NCBI GenBank assembly: GCA_021806235.1 | Contig: JAJZXU010000017.1 | Span: 124,001-188,000 of the forward strand | From: Thermoplasmata archaeon | Lineage (GTDB): Archaea > Thermoplasmatota > Thermoplasmata > Thermoplasmatales > Thermoplasmataceae | Length of the DNA: 64,000 nt | Direction of reading: 5' to 3' | Shown here: in pieces, positions 35,152 through 45,300 of the stretch | Numbering within the stretch: the first letter of the stretch is position 1 | How the letters are laid out: every line of letters begins with the position of its first letter | Notes under the pieces: generated by a model | The model's input: only the letters and a program-made list of their open reading frames with translations | Told to the model about the DNA's origin: nothing | The model's database searches: none | Position numbers and translations under genes: made by a program

Positions 35152-36531
35152 TTATTTTATATAATTTTTTAATGTGCTTTCAATGAAATTTAGAGGTATT
35201 TTAATCCATGAAGGCCTGTTATTTATCTCATAATATAATTCATACGATGCCTTTTCCAGTAAAAATATATCCAGTAATTTCAGTAAATCATCAGTATTTA
35301 TATTGAATATATTACTTTTTGATACTATTCTAATATAATTATCCATAAATCTGTTCTTTACCGTATTAAATAGATTATAATCATTTATGTTAAAAGAGCC
35401 AATTAAATAATCTATTGACCTTATCATCCCAGCAGCATCCTTTAATGGAGATAATTTTTTGTTTCTCTCCTCTATGGTCTTTACCGGTTCACCCTCAAAA
35501 TCAATTATATAATAATTATTTTCATATAGTAAAATCTGGCCTAAATGATAATCACCATGAACCCTTGTTTTCATTATTTTATTATTTTTGAATATATTAA
35601 AAATGATTGATTTTATATTATTATAGTCCATATCTTTTAAAATATTATTATAATTTATGTTCTGATAATCCATATATTTTAATGATTTTTTAAGGTAATT
35701 ATCTATATTATCTATTATGTATGATATATCATCTATATTCATTACCCCTGGAATAAAGTCCGGTTCGCTTATCCTTGATAAATTATATGCCATGTTTCCT
35801 GTTATATATGACATATTATCCGTTAATTTTATTATTTCATCCTCAAAATTTTCATTATCTTTTAAATAATTTACATAATATGACCATAAATCTATAGAAT
35901 TACTTAAATATTGCATTGCGTTGGCTAAACATATTATTTCATTACCGTTTTTATATAACATATATCCATATATTTCAGGCACGTTGTAAAAACTGTATTC
36001 GTTTAATTTCAATGCCACAAATATATCCGGATTATTACCGTATTGCAGGTATCTGTAATTTTTAATTATCATGGAATTTATAATAAAAGAACTGTTGCTC
36101 TGCTCTGAATTTATTGTTTTAAAATCATTGCTATCATTTTTATAAAAAAATTTTGTTTTTATAAATTCTATTTTTAGATTGTTTTTTTTATTGTTTTCAA
36201 TATTTTTTACAATGAATTCCGCAAATTCCTTAAAATAAAAAGCATCATAAACATTTATTTTTTTATTATTTATATTAAAATGTGTTATTTTATTGTCATA
36301 TTCTGATTCCGATAAAAATAATGGCAGATAATACAGTGAGTATTTATCATCAAAGTTTATTTTTAATATTAAAATTATAAAATCATTCATATTTATATAA
36401 TCATAGATTTCCATGGATTTTTCATTTAATGATTTATCTCCATACCACCTTTTATTTTTTATATAATTTAATATATCATATAAACTATTATTTAAGTAAT
36501 CATAATAATCAGTAATTATCCTCACCCTCAA
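35152..36531 (-). CDS. mak: Maltokinase
   Basis: A 459-residue kinase of the Mak/Pep2 family, which phosphorylates maltose to maltose 1-phosphate, the donor for GlgE. The aminoglycoside-phosphotransferase-like core is visible: RVHGDYHLGQIL (catalytic Asp after the HGD) near residue 325 and IIDFEGEP as the metal-binding motif, then KLSPLKDAAGMIRS, characteristic of maltokinases. The N-terminus (IKNKRWYGDKS) also matches. The start is non-ATG: TTG at 36531 or GTG at 36525, both overlapping treS. Last gene of the glgB-glgE-treS-mak run. Confidence 0.9.
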   Translation of the reverse strand: MRVRIITDYYDYLNNSLYDILNYIKNKRWYGDKSLNEKSMEIYDYINMNDFIILILKINFDDKYSLYYLPLFLSESEYDNKITHFNINNKKINVYDAFYFKEFAEFIVKNIENNKKNNLKIEFIKTKFFYKNDSNDFKTINSEQSNSSFIINSMIIKNYRYLQYGNNPDIFVALKLNEYSFYNVPEIYGYMLYKNGNEIICLANAMQYLSNSIDLWSYYVNYLKDNENFEDEIIKLTDNMSYITGNMAYNLSRISEPDFIPGVMNIDDISYIIDNIDNYLKKSLKYMDYQNINYNNILKDMDYNNIKSIIFNIFKNNKIMKTRVHGDYHLGQILLYENNYYIIDFEGEPVKTIEERNKKLSPLKDAAGMIRSIDYLIGSFNINDYNLFNTVKNRFMDNYIRIVSKSNIFNINTDDLLKLLDIFLLEKASYELYYEINNRPSWIKIPLNFIESTLKNYIK

Positions 36532-38185
36532 AATCCATCGAATCGTCTGTTTCCGGTATAATTAGATTGAACCAGAAAAATCCTCTGGGTGGAATTGTTA
36601 TAAAATAATTTAAATCTCCTATTCTTGGAAATGGTGCCTTTGTAAATGCTTCTATTGGTTTTAAACCCTTATAATCACTTAAATCCAGTTCAACATAGGT
36701 AGGCCTTCTTGACAGATTAAATAAACATAGCATTCTCTGATTTTCATATTTTCTTATATATGCCAGAACCCTCTGATTTTTATTATTTATAAATTCTATA
36801 GCCCCCCTGCCAAGTAACTCCTTATAATCCTTTCTTACATCTATTATTTTTTTCATCCAGTTCAGCAGGGATGTTGAGATTCTTAATTCAGATTCAACAT
36901 TCACACTTTCATAATGATAATTCGGGTTAGTTATTACTGGTGCATATAACTGCTCCGCATCAACCTTTGAGAATCCAGCGTTTCTATCATATGACCACTG
37001 CATGGGTGTTCTTACACCATTTCTATCACCAAGATATATATTATCGCCCATGCCCAGTTCATCACCGTAATATAATATGGGTGTTCCCGGCAATGAAAAT
37101 ATCAATGCATTTAAAAGTTCAATTGTACTCCTATCATTATCAACTAATGGTGCTAATCTCCTTCTTATGCCCATATTCAAACGCATTTTTGGTAATTTCG
37201 CATATTCATTATACATTATATCCCGTTCTTCATCGGTTACCATTTCTAATGTTAATTCATCATGATTTCTTAGAAATATGCACCAGTCACAGTCATCCGG
37301 TATATCTGATATTTGATTTATAATATCTATTATAGATCTATTGGATCTTTTTGCCAGGGATATAAATATTCTCGGCATCAATGGAAAATTAAATGCCATA
37401 TGAAATTCATCACCATTGCCAAAGTATTTTTTAGCCTCTGTTGGCCACTGATTTGCCTCTGCAAGTAATATTGTTCCGGGAAATTCAATATCCATCATTT
37501 TTCTGATTTCCTTAAAATATTCATGTGTTTCCGGTAAATTCTCACAGTTTGTGCCCTCCCTTTTAAATAAATACGGTACTGCATCGGTCCTGAAACCATC
37601 TAAACCAAGGTTTAACCAGTAGCGTATAACATTTTTCATTTCTTCCCTTACCTCAGGATTATCATAATTTAAATCCGGTTGCTGTGAATAAAATCTGTGG
37701 AAATAATACTGCTTTGTATCTGCCTCATATGCCCAGTTCGAATTTTCTGTATCTGTAAATATTATCCTTGCATCCTTAAATTTATCGGGAGTATCGTTCC
37801 ATATAAACCAGTCCCTCTTTTTTGAATTTTTATCAGACTTAGCATCAATAAACCACTGATTCTGGTCTGAAATATGGTTTATTACAAGGTCTGCTATTAC
37901 CCTTATATTATATGAATGCGCCTTATTAATAAAGTTTTTAAAATCTTCCATTGTGCCATATTCCGGCAGTATGGAATAATAATCTGATATATCATAACCA
38001 TCATCCCTCAACGGTGATTTATAAAATGGGAGCAACCATATCGCATCTATTCCTAAATTTCTTAAATATTCAAGTTTCATTGTTAGCCCATTAAAATCAC
38101 CAATGCCATCATTATTTGAATCGTGAAATGATTTTACCGCTATTTCATAGAAAACGGCATCACGGTACCATAAATTATCATTCAT
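36509..38185 (-). CDS. treS: Trehalose synthase (maltose glucosylmutase)
   Basis: A 558-residue GH13 enzyme interconverting maltose and trehalose. The start WYRDAVFYEIAVKSF and DGIGDFNGLT are typical of TreS. Catalytic residues are the Asp in DGFRTDAVPYL, the Glu in LLAEANQWP and the Asp in LRNHDELTL. The C-terminal beta domain ends WFNLIIPE. It overlaps glgE by 4 nt and mak by about 20 nt, so the three are translationally coupled. Together with Mak it turns trehalose into maltose 1-phosphate. Confidence 0.93.
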   Translation of the reverse strand: MNDNLWYRDAVFYEIAVKSFHDSNNDGIGDFNGLTMKLEYLRNLGIDAIWLLPFYKSPLRDDGYDISDYYSILPEYGTMEDFKNFINKAHSYNIRVIADLVINHISDQNQWFIDAKSDKNSKKRDWFIWNDTPDKFKDARIIFTDTENSNWAYEADTKQYYFHRFYSQQPDLNYDNPEVREEMKNVIRYWLNLGLDGFRTDAVPYLFKREGTNCENLPETHEYFKEIRKMMDIEFPGTILLAEANQWPTEAKKYFGNGDEFHMAFNFPLMPRIFISLAKRSNRSIIDIINQISDIPDDCDWCIFLRNHDELTLEMVTDEERDIMYNEYAKLPKMRLNMGIRRRLAPLVDNDRSTIELLNALIFSLPGTPILYYGDELGMGDNIYLGDRNGVRTPMQWSYDRNAGFSKVDAEQLYAPVITNPNYHYESVNVESELRISTSLLNWMKKIIDVRKDYKELLGRGAIEFINNKNQRVLAYIRKYENQRMLCLFNLSRRPTYVELDLSDYKGLKPIEAFTKAPFPRIGDLNYFITIPPRGFFWFNLIIPETDDSMDFEGEDNY

Positions 38186-40086
38186 AAAATCACCTTTAAT
38201 ATGTGTGCATTACGATATCCTGGAATCAACCTAACGTAGTTATATTCTCCGTGCCATGTATATTTACTGTTATCCAGTAAATCTATTACATCGTATGTAA
38301 TATTTTCATCTATATTTAATGCCCTCAATGGGATTCTGACCATATCGCCCTGTACATTGTTTGTATCCAGATTTACAACCACTATAATTATATTACTTTT
38401 ATTATCACTGTATCTTAGATAAGAGATGATATTTTTATTATTATTATCACAGAATATTAGATTAAATGTTTTCAACGCATCATTTTCAAACCTTATTTTA
38501 TTAATTTTTGATATTAGATTTTTTATGTTTCCAGGTTTATCAGAATCTCTTTTTTTAATTTCGTATTTCTCTGAGTTTAAATATTCTTCACTATTATCAT
38601 TTAATGGTTGATTTTCACATATTTCAAAACCGCTATAAATACCCCATAGTGGGGATAATGTACCAGCTAATAATGACCTCATAATAAATGCATCCCTGCT
38701 TTTGTTTTTTAATGATTCCGGCAGTATATCTGGGGTGTTTGTAAAGAGCATTGGCCTGAAAAAGAGGTTATATGGGTGTGAGTATAGTTCATTGAAATAA
38801 TTTTTTATCTCATCGTATGTATTTACCCATGTAAAGTATGTATATGACATTGAAAAACCGATTTTTGACAATTCATACATTACTTTTCTTCTTGTAAATG
38901 CCTCGGCTAAAAATATAACTTCGGGGTATTCGCTTTTAATGCCGTTTATAACAAAATCCCAGAATGAAAATGGTTTTGTATGCGGATTATCAACCCTGAA
39001 TATTTTTACACCATTTTTTATCCAGAAGATAATTATATTTTTTAATTCCCTGTACAGATTTTCCTTATCTTCGGTATCAAAATTAAATGGAAATATATCA
39101 TAATATTTTTTTGGGGGATTTTCGGCATACCTTATTGTACCATCAGACCTTTTATAAAACCAGTTGTCATGTTCCTTAACATACGGGTGATCCGGCGAGC
39201 ATTGATATGCTAAATCCATTGCTATTTCAATATTCATTGATTTTGCAGTTTTTATTAAATGTAAAAAATCATCTAATGTACCCAGATCACTATTTATAGA
39301 ATAATGGCCACCCTGTGAATTGCCTATTGCCCATGGGCTTCCAGGGTCATTTTTATCAGTAACTCTTGAACCGTTTTTACCCCTCCTATCTGTTATGCCT
39401 ATGGGATGTACCGGCGTTAAATATAAAACATCAAATCCCATATTTTTTATATCAGTTAATTCCTTTTCTATCCCATTAAAACTGTTATATGACCTTGGGA
39501 ATAGTTCATACCATGATGAAAAGCCTGATGTTTTACGGTCAGAAAAAACATACAAAATCTTATATTCAGTATAATCCTTTTTTTCCTGATATTTTAAAAC
39601 TATATTTTTTAATTCATCACCCTTTAAAATATTTACTGCCTCATAATCGTTTGAATTATTTATTAAATTTATTTTTCCCTCAATAATGTTTTTATCATTT
39701 TCCAGTGAATTTTTTTCAATCTTTTTCAGTATGTTTATTATATCAAACAGATCGGATTTTATTGATTCCCCGGCCCTATACCATGATTCTAAATTTTTTA
39801 ATAGTGTACTGTATGTATCTGTCCATGCAGTTATTTTATACTCATATAAGCCGGTATCATTCAGTATGAATGAACCGTGCCAGCGATCATCACTCAAATA
39901 TTCCATTCCGGTCTGATCCCAGTTTAAATTTCCATTTTTCCTGTACAGTAAATATGATTTTACTGTGTCAGTTCCCGCTCTGAATATATCGGCATAGACA
40001 TTAAATTTATCATTTACCGTCTTTTTAACATAGAATAAACCATTATCTATTTCAGGATATACATTTTCTATTGCAATATTATTCAT
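38182..40086 (-). CDS. glgE: Alpha-1,4-glucan:maltose-1-phosphate maltosyltransferase
   Basis: About 634 residues, GH13_3, extending alpha-glucans with maltosyl units from maltose 1-phosphate. N-terminal beta domains and a helical insert (residues about 95-180) precede the barrel with ELFPRSYNS, the GlgE mark GRRGKN-like DRRGKNGSRV with GSPWAIG, the nucleophile Asp in FRVDNPHTKPF and the Glu in FLAEAFTRR. I use the ATG at 40086, which has GGAGG 7 nt upstream; this Shine-Dalgarno lies at the edge of repeat R1. It overlaps treS by 4 nt. Confidence 0.93.
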   Translation of the reverse strand: MNNIAIENVYPEIDNGLFYVKKTVNDKFNVYADIFRAGTDTVKSYLLYRKNGNLNWDQTGMEYLSDDRWHGSFILNDTGLYEYKITAWTDTYSTLLKNLESWYRAGESIKSDLFDIINILKKIEKNSLENDKNIIEGKINLINNSNDYEAVNILKGDELKNIVLKYQEKKDYTEYKILYVFSDRKTSGFSSWYELFPRSYNSFNGIEKELTDIKNMGFDVLYLTPVHPIGITDRRGKNGSRVTDKNDPGSPWAIGNSQGGHYSINSDLGTLDDFLHLIKTAKSMNIEIAMDLAYQCSPDHPYVKEHDNWFYKRSDGTIRYAENPPKKYYDIFPFNFDTEDKENLYRELKNIIIFWIKNGVKIFRVDNPHTKPFSFWDFVINGIKSEYPEVIFLAEAFTRRKVMYELSKIGFSMSYTYFTWVNTYDEIKNYFNELYSHPYNLFFRPMLFTNTPDILPESLKNKSRDAFIMRSLLAGTLSPLWGIYSGFEICENQPLNDNSEEYLNSEKYEIKKRDSDKPGNIKNLISKINKIRFENDALKTFNLIFCDNNNKNIISYLRYSDNKSNIIIVVVNLDTNNVQGDMVRIPLRALNIDENITYDVIDLLDNSKYTWHGEYNYVRLIPGYRNAHILKVIL

Positions 40087-40402
40087 CTGATCGCCTCCAG
40101 GACTCCACACCTCTTTAGTGGGAGGAATTTAAAAAATATCTGCAGAAATGACAGGTGGAACCTTTCTGTGCCTGTCCCGGCTGCGTTACCATGTGTATCC
40201 ATACAGGGGTTGTTAAAAAGAGTTTTTAAACCCGGTACACTGAGAGTTCTCTCTCTGTTTAATGGTTCTAATACCCCATTCTGTAGCGGGACACGGATCT
40301 GTGAGGCATTTCCGTATGTATCTCTCCGGTCTAACTTCTGCTTTTTCTTTATATTTTTCATGCTTTCAAAGCCTCCTTAGCAACTCTTTTATTGCCATCA
40401 CG
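40087..40402 (-). repeat. Repeat R1, leader element before glgE (pairs with R2)
   Basis: This 316-bp segment has a diverged partner at 48079-48301. The 74 nt nearest the downstream gene differ at about 8 positions, and the far 41 nt at about 3; the middle is more diverged and longer here. Reading toward glgE it ends with AAATTCCTCCCAC...TGGAGGCGATCAG and the start codon. The CCTCC can pair with the Shine-Dalgarno GGAGG. The far end also supplies the C-terminal codons of glgB. Probably mobile-element derived, possibly used as a regulated leader. Confidence 0.75.
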
Positions 40403-42568
40403 GGACAATCCCCCTGTATTCGCTGTGGGTAGTTGATTTCTGCATCTTATATATAAACCACACAGTGGTGGCAATGTTATTTCTATTGAATGTTTTCTAC
40501 CGTGCATACCGCGTTCATATGAGTGGATATTATTATTTTTTATATTACTGCCTCCATAAATTTTTGAATCTGAATTAAATATTTCATCATAATATGAATA
40601 TTTGTTTACACCTATATTATAATTTTCCCTGACCACCGGTGTGAGGTTAAATACACATAATATTTCATTGTTTTTGTATTTCCTTATAAAGCTTATAACT
40701 GTATTATCCCTATCGTTGAAATCAACCCATTCAAAACCTTCATTGGAATTATCATAATGGTATAATTCACCATATTTTTGATATATATCATTTAAATCCC
40801 TGACCATATTAGTTAACAATTTTCTATTTCCATTTAACTCTTCCCAGTGTAACTGATTCAAAACATCCCATTCCTCTATCTGCCCAAACTCATTACCCAT
40901 AAATAATAATTTTTTGCCAGGATATGAAAACATGTAGCTGAAGAACAGTTTTAAATTGTTAAATTTATCATTACTGTCTCCCGGCATTTTACTGAATAAT
41001 GACCTTTTACCGTAAACAACCTCATCATGTGATATGGGCAGTATATATTTTTCACTGAATGCGTATGAAACTGTAAATGTTATCAGGTTAATTTTATATT
41101 TTCTATACATTGGGTCAGTTGAGAAAAAGTCCAATGTATCATGCATCCAGCCCAGATTCCATTTATAATCAAAACCGATCCCACCATCTTCTATTTTTTT
41201 TGTTATACCGTTGTATGCACTTGATTCTTCGGCAACGGTAATTATACCGTTAAAATTTTTATGTGCCTCACTGTTAAATTCCTTTAATAATGAAATTGCC
41301 TCTAAATTTATATTGTCGCCGTATATATTGGGTAACCATTTATCCCTGTTAAAATCCCTGTAGATCATCAATGTTACAGCGTCAACACGTATACCGTCAA
41401 AATGATAGAAATCCAGCCAGTACATTGCACTTGAAATCAAAAAAGATCTCACCTCATTTTTGCCGAAATCAAAAACGTTTGTTCCCCAGTCCGGTGTTCT
41501 CCCTATTAATGGATCGGAATAATCATATAAATGTGTGCCATCATACATTGATAAACCATATTCATCATCCGGAAAATGTGCCGGTACCCAGTCCATTATA
41601 ACACCTATGTTATTTTCATGCATTTTATCTATAAAATACATTAAATCCTCTGGTTTGCCGTATCTTGATGTGGGGGCAAAATAATTTATAACCTGGTAAC
41701 CCCATGAAATATCGAGAGGATATTCCATCAATGGCATTACCTCTACATAATTAAAATTCATATTTTTTAAATAAATTATTAAATCATCCGCCAGTTCTTT
41801 ATAACTTAAGAATTCCTTATTATTTTTTTTCCATGAACCTAAATGAATTTCATATATTGATAATGGCTCTTTACAGTTCATATCATTTCTTTTACTTAAC
41901 CATAAATCATCATGCCATTTATATTTTATATCAACTGTAATTGATGCTGTCCTTGGTCTCTTTTCCATATAAAATGCAAATGGGTCCGTTCTTACATTTA
42001 TTTTACCGTTGTCCAGTCTCAATGCAAACTTGTAATATTCATTTTCCTTTATGCACGGTATAAATAGTTCCCATATTCCTGAATTGCCTACATCTGTCAT
42101 GGGGTTCATTCCTGTAGTCCAGTGGTTGAAATTCCCTATTACGGATACTGCTACTGCATTGGGTGCCCATAATATAAACCTTACACCCGATATATTATTT
42201 ATTTTTGTTTTATGCGCACCAAATGTTTGATAGCCCTGATAGAGTTTTCCACTTTTATATAAAAATATATCATAATCACTTAATGTTGTTTTAAAATTAT
42301 ACGGGTCATATATTTCATTTATATATTTGCTTTCATCCACATATATTATTTTATAGCTGTTTATTTCATTGCGGGAACTGTAGGAAAAGATATTATCCTT
42401 TAAATTTTTCATTCTATATTTATTGTTGTTTATTTTTACATATGCTTCTTTTGCTACTGGCAGATATGCCATTATAACATATTCACTCTTCAATTTGTGT
42501 AAACCTAGTACTGCCGAAGGGTTACTACTTCTAAAATTTATAATATTATCTATATCATCAAAACCCAT
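40358..42568 (-). CDS. glgB: 1,4-alpha-glucan branching enzyme
   Basis: A 736-residue GH13 branching enzyme. An N-terminal N1 domain and a CBM48 module (VRFILWAPNAVAVSVIGNFN) precede the barrel, with the nucleophile Asp in FDGIRVDAVT, Glu in TVAEESSAY and Asp in ISHDEVVYGK, then the beta domain ending ITLPPLCGLYIR. After the native-looking end about 25 further residues (QLPTANTGGLSRDG and on to KEALKA) are encoded by repeat R1, so the C-terminus has been extended by that element. First gene of the glgB-glgE-treS-mak operon. Confidence 0.93.
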   Translation of the reverse strand: MGFDDIDNIINFRSSNPSAVLGLHKLKSEYVIMAYLPVAKEAYVKINNNKYRMKNLKDNIFSYSSRNEINSYKIIYVDESKYINEIYDPYNFKTTLSDYDIFLYKSGKLYQGYQTFGAHKTKINNISGVRFILWAPNAVAVSVIGNFNHWTTGMNPMTDVGNSGIWELFIPCIKENEYYKFALRLDNGKINVRTDPFAFYMEKRPRTASITVDIKYKWHDDLWLSKRNDMNCKEPLSIYEIHLGSWKKNNKEFLSYKELADDLIIYLKNMNFNYVEVMPLMEYPLDISWGYQVINYFAPTSRYGKPEDLMYFIDKMHENNIGVIMDWVPAHFPDDEYGLSMYDGTHLYDYSDPLIGRTPDWGTNVFDFGKNEVRSFLISSAMYWLDFYHFDGIRVDAVTLMIYRDFNRDKWLPNIYGDNINLEAISLLKEFNSEAHKNFNGIITVAEESSAYNGITKKIEDGGIGFDYKWNLGWMHDTLDFFSTDPMYRKYKINLITFTVSYAFSEKYILPISHDEVVYGKRSLFSKMPGDSNDKFNNLKLFFSYMFSYPGKKLLFMGNEFGQIEEWDVLNQLHWEELNGNRKLLTNMVRDLNDIYQKYGELYHYDNSNEGFEWVDFNDRDNTVISFIRKYKNNEILCVFNLTPVVRENYNIGVNKYSYYDEIFNSDSKIYGGSNIKNNNIHSYERGMHGRKHSIEITLPPLCGLYIRCRNQLPTANTGGLSRDGNKRVAKEALKA

Positions 42569-42607
42569 TGTGTATAAAAATAATTTGATTATATATTAAC
42601 TTATTTA

Positions 42608-42994
42608 TTAATGCGCAATCTGTTCAAGTTGTTTTAATAAATCATTTTCAACATGGTCCGTCCATGCTATTTCAGGTATATCTATTACAAGAAATATCTC
42701 GGACAATAATATCGTTTCTATTGCTGTAATACCCAGATTCTGCAAGAATTTTGCAACACCGACATGAACATTTATATTATCATCATTCTTCTCGAATACA
42801 AATGTTAAAGCCCTGTCTGCTGCTATAATATCTCTTAGAATTCCTGCCTTCTGTGCCTGTAAAATTGCTTTTCCATTCTGTGTATTATTCTGAACCTTCC
42901 AGTTAGCATTTTTTAAATATGCCGAGAAATCATTAACCAGCTGGTTCAAATCTTTACTTGTCTGTAAAACCCTATCTTTTTTAAATATCTCCAT
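42608..42994 (-). CDS. Conserved hypothetical protein, 128 residues
   Basis: A small soluble alpha/beta protein. The segment ILRDIIAADRALTFVFEKND and the helix TAIETILLSEIFLVIDIPEIAW suggest a compact domain with a hydrophobic hairpin, and a charged end (DHVENDLLKQLEQ). Archaeal relatives with this layout exist but have no assigned function to my knowledge. It lies upstream of glgB on the same strand, 39 bp away, and could be cotranscribed. Confidence 0.6.
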   Translation of the reverse strand: MEIFKKDRVLQTSKDLNQLVNDFSAYLKNANWKVQNNTQNGKAILQAQKAGILRDIIAADRALTFVFEKNDDNINVHVGVAKFLQNLGITAIETILLSEIFLVIDIPEIAWTDHVENDLLKQLEQIAH

Positions 42995-43027
42995 GTGGAT
43001 AGATGTTTTTCTTGTTTAAATATATTT

Positions 43028-43927
43028 TTATAGAATGGGGAAACCCAGTGATGCACCGATTATTATTCCAAGTGCCAGTACAATAGAGGCATAAATATTA
43101 TAATAAAATGCCCTGCCAAAATTGCCCTTAGATGCCATAATAAATGCTGTAAGCATTATTAATCCATGAAATGCCGTAGCTATATATGATACTGTATATA
43201 GATTATAAACTATATCTGCGGCAATAGCAAGACTTACCGATAGTATCTGATTTATTCCTGCAAATTTTAATGCGTGTTTACCCAGTAATGTCGCAAAACT
43301 ATGTAAATTATTTTTCATATCATAATCCATATCCGGTATATGGTTGTACAGGTCAAAGCCCAGCGCCCAGAATATAGTGGCAAAAACAAATAACCATGGT
43401 ATCCTATATATTATATAGTATGGGCCATGAATACCTAAAACGGCTATTGCACCGGCCATTACGGATAATCCCTGTATAGATGCTATCTGGTAATTTGCGA
43501 ATGATGTGTACCTTTTCATATATGGATAACTCATTATAACCAGAGCACCCAGTGGTGATATGGAAAATGCTATAATGTTTATAAAATATGTAGAGATGAA
43601 ATAACCGATTAAACCTATTGCTATCAGGGTATACGCGTTTTTTACCGTAATTGCACCGGTTACCAGAGGTCTTGTTTTTGTTCTCGGATTCTTTGCATCG
43701 ATAAATCTATCCGCCAGATTATCGTTTGTCATACCTGCTATTCTCACAAAGAATAATGCCGAGAATATTAATAACAGAACCCTTATTGATGGTATACCAC
43801 GCACTGCAAGAAAAGCACCTAAATAAGCCATTGGTAAACTAAAAAATGTCTGTTCCATTCTTAGAAACCTTAATGTTATATATAGTTTATTACGAATATT
43901 CTTAGTTCCTCCAGGATCCCAGTACAC
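43028..43927 (-). CDS. UbiA-family prenyltransferase
   Basis: A 299-residue membrane prenyltransferase with about eight helices. The first Asp-rich motif is TNDNLADRFIDAKNPRT with the following TRPL, and the second is YNHIPDMDYD; both bind the prenyl diphosphate through Mg. Candidates are the menaquinone-pathway enzymes (MenA or MqnP type); quinone use fits the cytochrome bd oxidase in this window. The start is GTG at 43927, close to a TATA-like TTTAATATT, so probably leaderless. Substrate not resolved. Confidence 0.85.
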   Translation of the reverse strand: MYWDPGGTKNIRNKLYITLRFLRMEQTFFSLPMAYLGAFLAVRGIPSIRVLLLIFSALFFVRIAGMTNDNLADRFIDAKNPRTKTRPLVTGAITVKNAYTLIAIGLIGYFISTYFINIIAFSISPLGALVIMSYPYMKRYTSFANYQIASIQGLSVMAGAIAVLGIHGPYYIIYRIPWLFVFATIFWALGFDLYNHIPDMDYDMKNNLHSFATLLGKHALKFAGINQILSVSLAIAADIVYNLYTVSYIATAFHGLIMLTAFIMASKGNFGRAFYYNIYASIVLALGIIIGASLGFPIL

Positions 43928-44269
43928 GTAAAGTAATATTAAAATTATTAATAAATTTTTGTGAAAAAATGCAGAACTAATCAGTTATAATAAAAAAGGC
44001 AATGGATAATTTTATATATGGTAGAGAGAAAGGAATAAATCAAAGAATGGAACATTGAAAACAGCAGATGGAGAGCCAGAGAAGTAACATATAGGGGATT
44101 TCCATTTGAAACTGTGGTATTTAAGGGCTGATATGGTACTTAATTCAGTGTAAAGTCCCCCTCTAAATATTAGGCACAGTATTGGTTTAAAATATTAATC
44201 AAATCCGTACAGGTTCATTGTATGAATATTTCTTCTATTATGCCTGGAAGAAAAAGTATGATATTACCT
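43928..44269. other. Spacer with transposase-like relic
   Basis: No intact gene. At 44042-44131 (+) a 29-codon stretch (NSRWRAREVTYRGFPFETVV) ends in a stop and looks like the tail of a transposase or similar enzyme; in-frame stops lie upstream. The first 60 bp hold the promoter of the UbiA gene. Confidence 0.3.
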
Positions 44270-44641
44270 CTAATATTTATATTCTAAATCTAACCATGGT
44301 ATGTCATCGTAATACTCCCTTTCTCTAATTATCAGACCGTTTTCAAACTCAAAAATATCGACAGATCTTCGCGATAGTAGTTCCAATTCTGTCATCACCA
44401 CACCACTATCCAAATCTGAAACCATGTTCAGAACTTTGAACTCTGCCGACAAATTTTGATAAGCCCTGATCATTGTTTTCACGTATTCTGCTCTTCCAAC
44501 CACAGTATTCCTTTTAGGAGGACCATATGAAACCCACTCAACTTCTGGTGAAAGAAATGTTTCATATAATTTCCAGTCACGGTTATTCTCTGCGTTGAAG
44601 AATTCAATAAGTATCTCTTCAAGTTTGTTCTTGGGTATCAT
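44270..44641 (-). CDS. SnoaL-like/NTF2-fold protein
   Basis: A 123-residue cone-shaped NTF2-like domain: LIEFFNAENNRDWKLYETFLSPEV at the start, GRAEYVKTMIRAYQNLSAEF, and the strands VVMTELELLSRRSVDIFEFENG. Such proteins are small isomerases, hydrolases or binding proteins; no specific role is visible. I prefer the ATG at 44641 (MIPKNKLEE), although the frame is open to 44671. It stands alone within a field of mobile-element relics. Confidence 0.75.
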   Translation of the reverse strand: MIPKNKLEEILIEFFNAENNRDWKLYETFLSPEVEWVSYGPPKRNTVVGRAEYVKTMIRAYQNLSAEFKVLNMVSDLDSGVVMTELELLSRRSVDIFEFENGLIIREREYYDDIPWLDLEYKY

Positions 44642-44724
44642 ATTTACGACCACTATACTGTACTCTAACATGTTAGGTTATGATTTATGTTAACCATGTT
44701 AACATTCATCTTTGGAAGTTATCA

Positions 44725-45000
44725 TCTTTTATGAAGAGCTTAAACTTCGTTGCCTTAACCCTAAGGCATCTATTCCCTCCTCTTTCGGTTCAGAGACTGC
44801 TTTATTATATAAAATCACGTTTCCGCCGATTTCAAAGCATGACCTGTTTTGCCTGCGTTTTACCCCAGATCTGGAACCCTATACGCATCTATTCCTTCCT
44901 GCAGAAGAGACTTCATTCCTGTTTATTATTTTTCAGCACCCCTGTCCTCTGGACCTATGCAGTTATGCTGGAAAACTCGCATTTCTTTATTACGTTGTAT
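44725..45000 (-). pseudogene. Degenerate mobile-element coding relic
   Basis: On the minus strand several protein-like pieces in shifting frames are interrupted by stops, for example HNCIGPEDRGAEK, NAGKTGHALKSAET and SEPKEEGIDALGLRQRSLSS. They resemble the variable C-terminal tails of IS605-type TnpB proteins, and GGAATAGATGC occurs twice as an internal repeat. Assignment to TnpB is a guess from composition and position. Confidence 0.35.
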
Positions 45001-45300
45001 TATAAAAATATTTAGATGAAACGTTAAATGGTGAAGAGCGTTATAAGCAGTTAACATAATTAATAGAAACTTAAACTATATTATTTATGATTTTTTGTTT
45101 TGGGTAACTGGTCAGTCCACTGTGCATAGAGATGTTTGGATTTTAGGTACAGTCAACCTATTTTTACCGGCTTATCAGAACATCCCACTCCACGAATTGC
45201 ATCCTGTTGCCTGCCCTGAAATTATGTATTAAAGCATTCGTTTAAAACTTGACTTCACTACTTTAGCAATAAATATATGTGTTAAAAGCTCTTATACACT

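Noticed and set aside
40083-40361. 92-residue frame inside R1 and the 61-residue frame inside R2 as genes
   Set aside because: They are the reading of the repeat itself; similarity between them reflects DNA duplication, with frames disrupted in the middle.
44680-45015. Plus-strand frames of 97 and 111 residues
   Set aside because: They are antisense to more protein-like minus-strand relic pieces and lack start signals.
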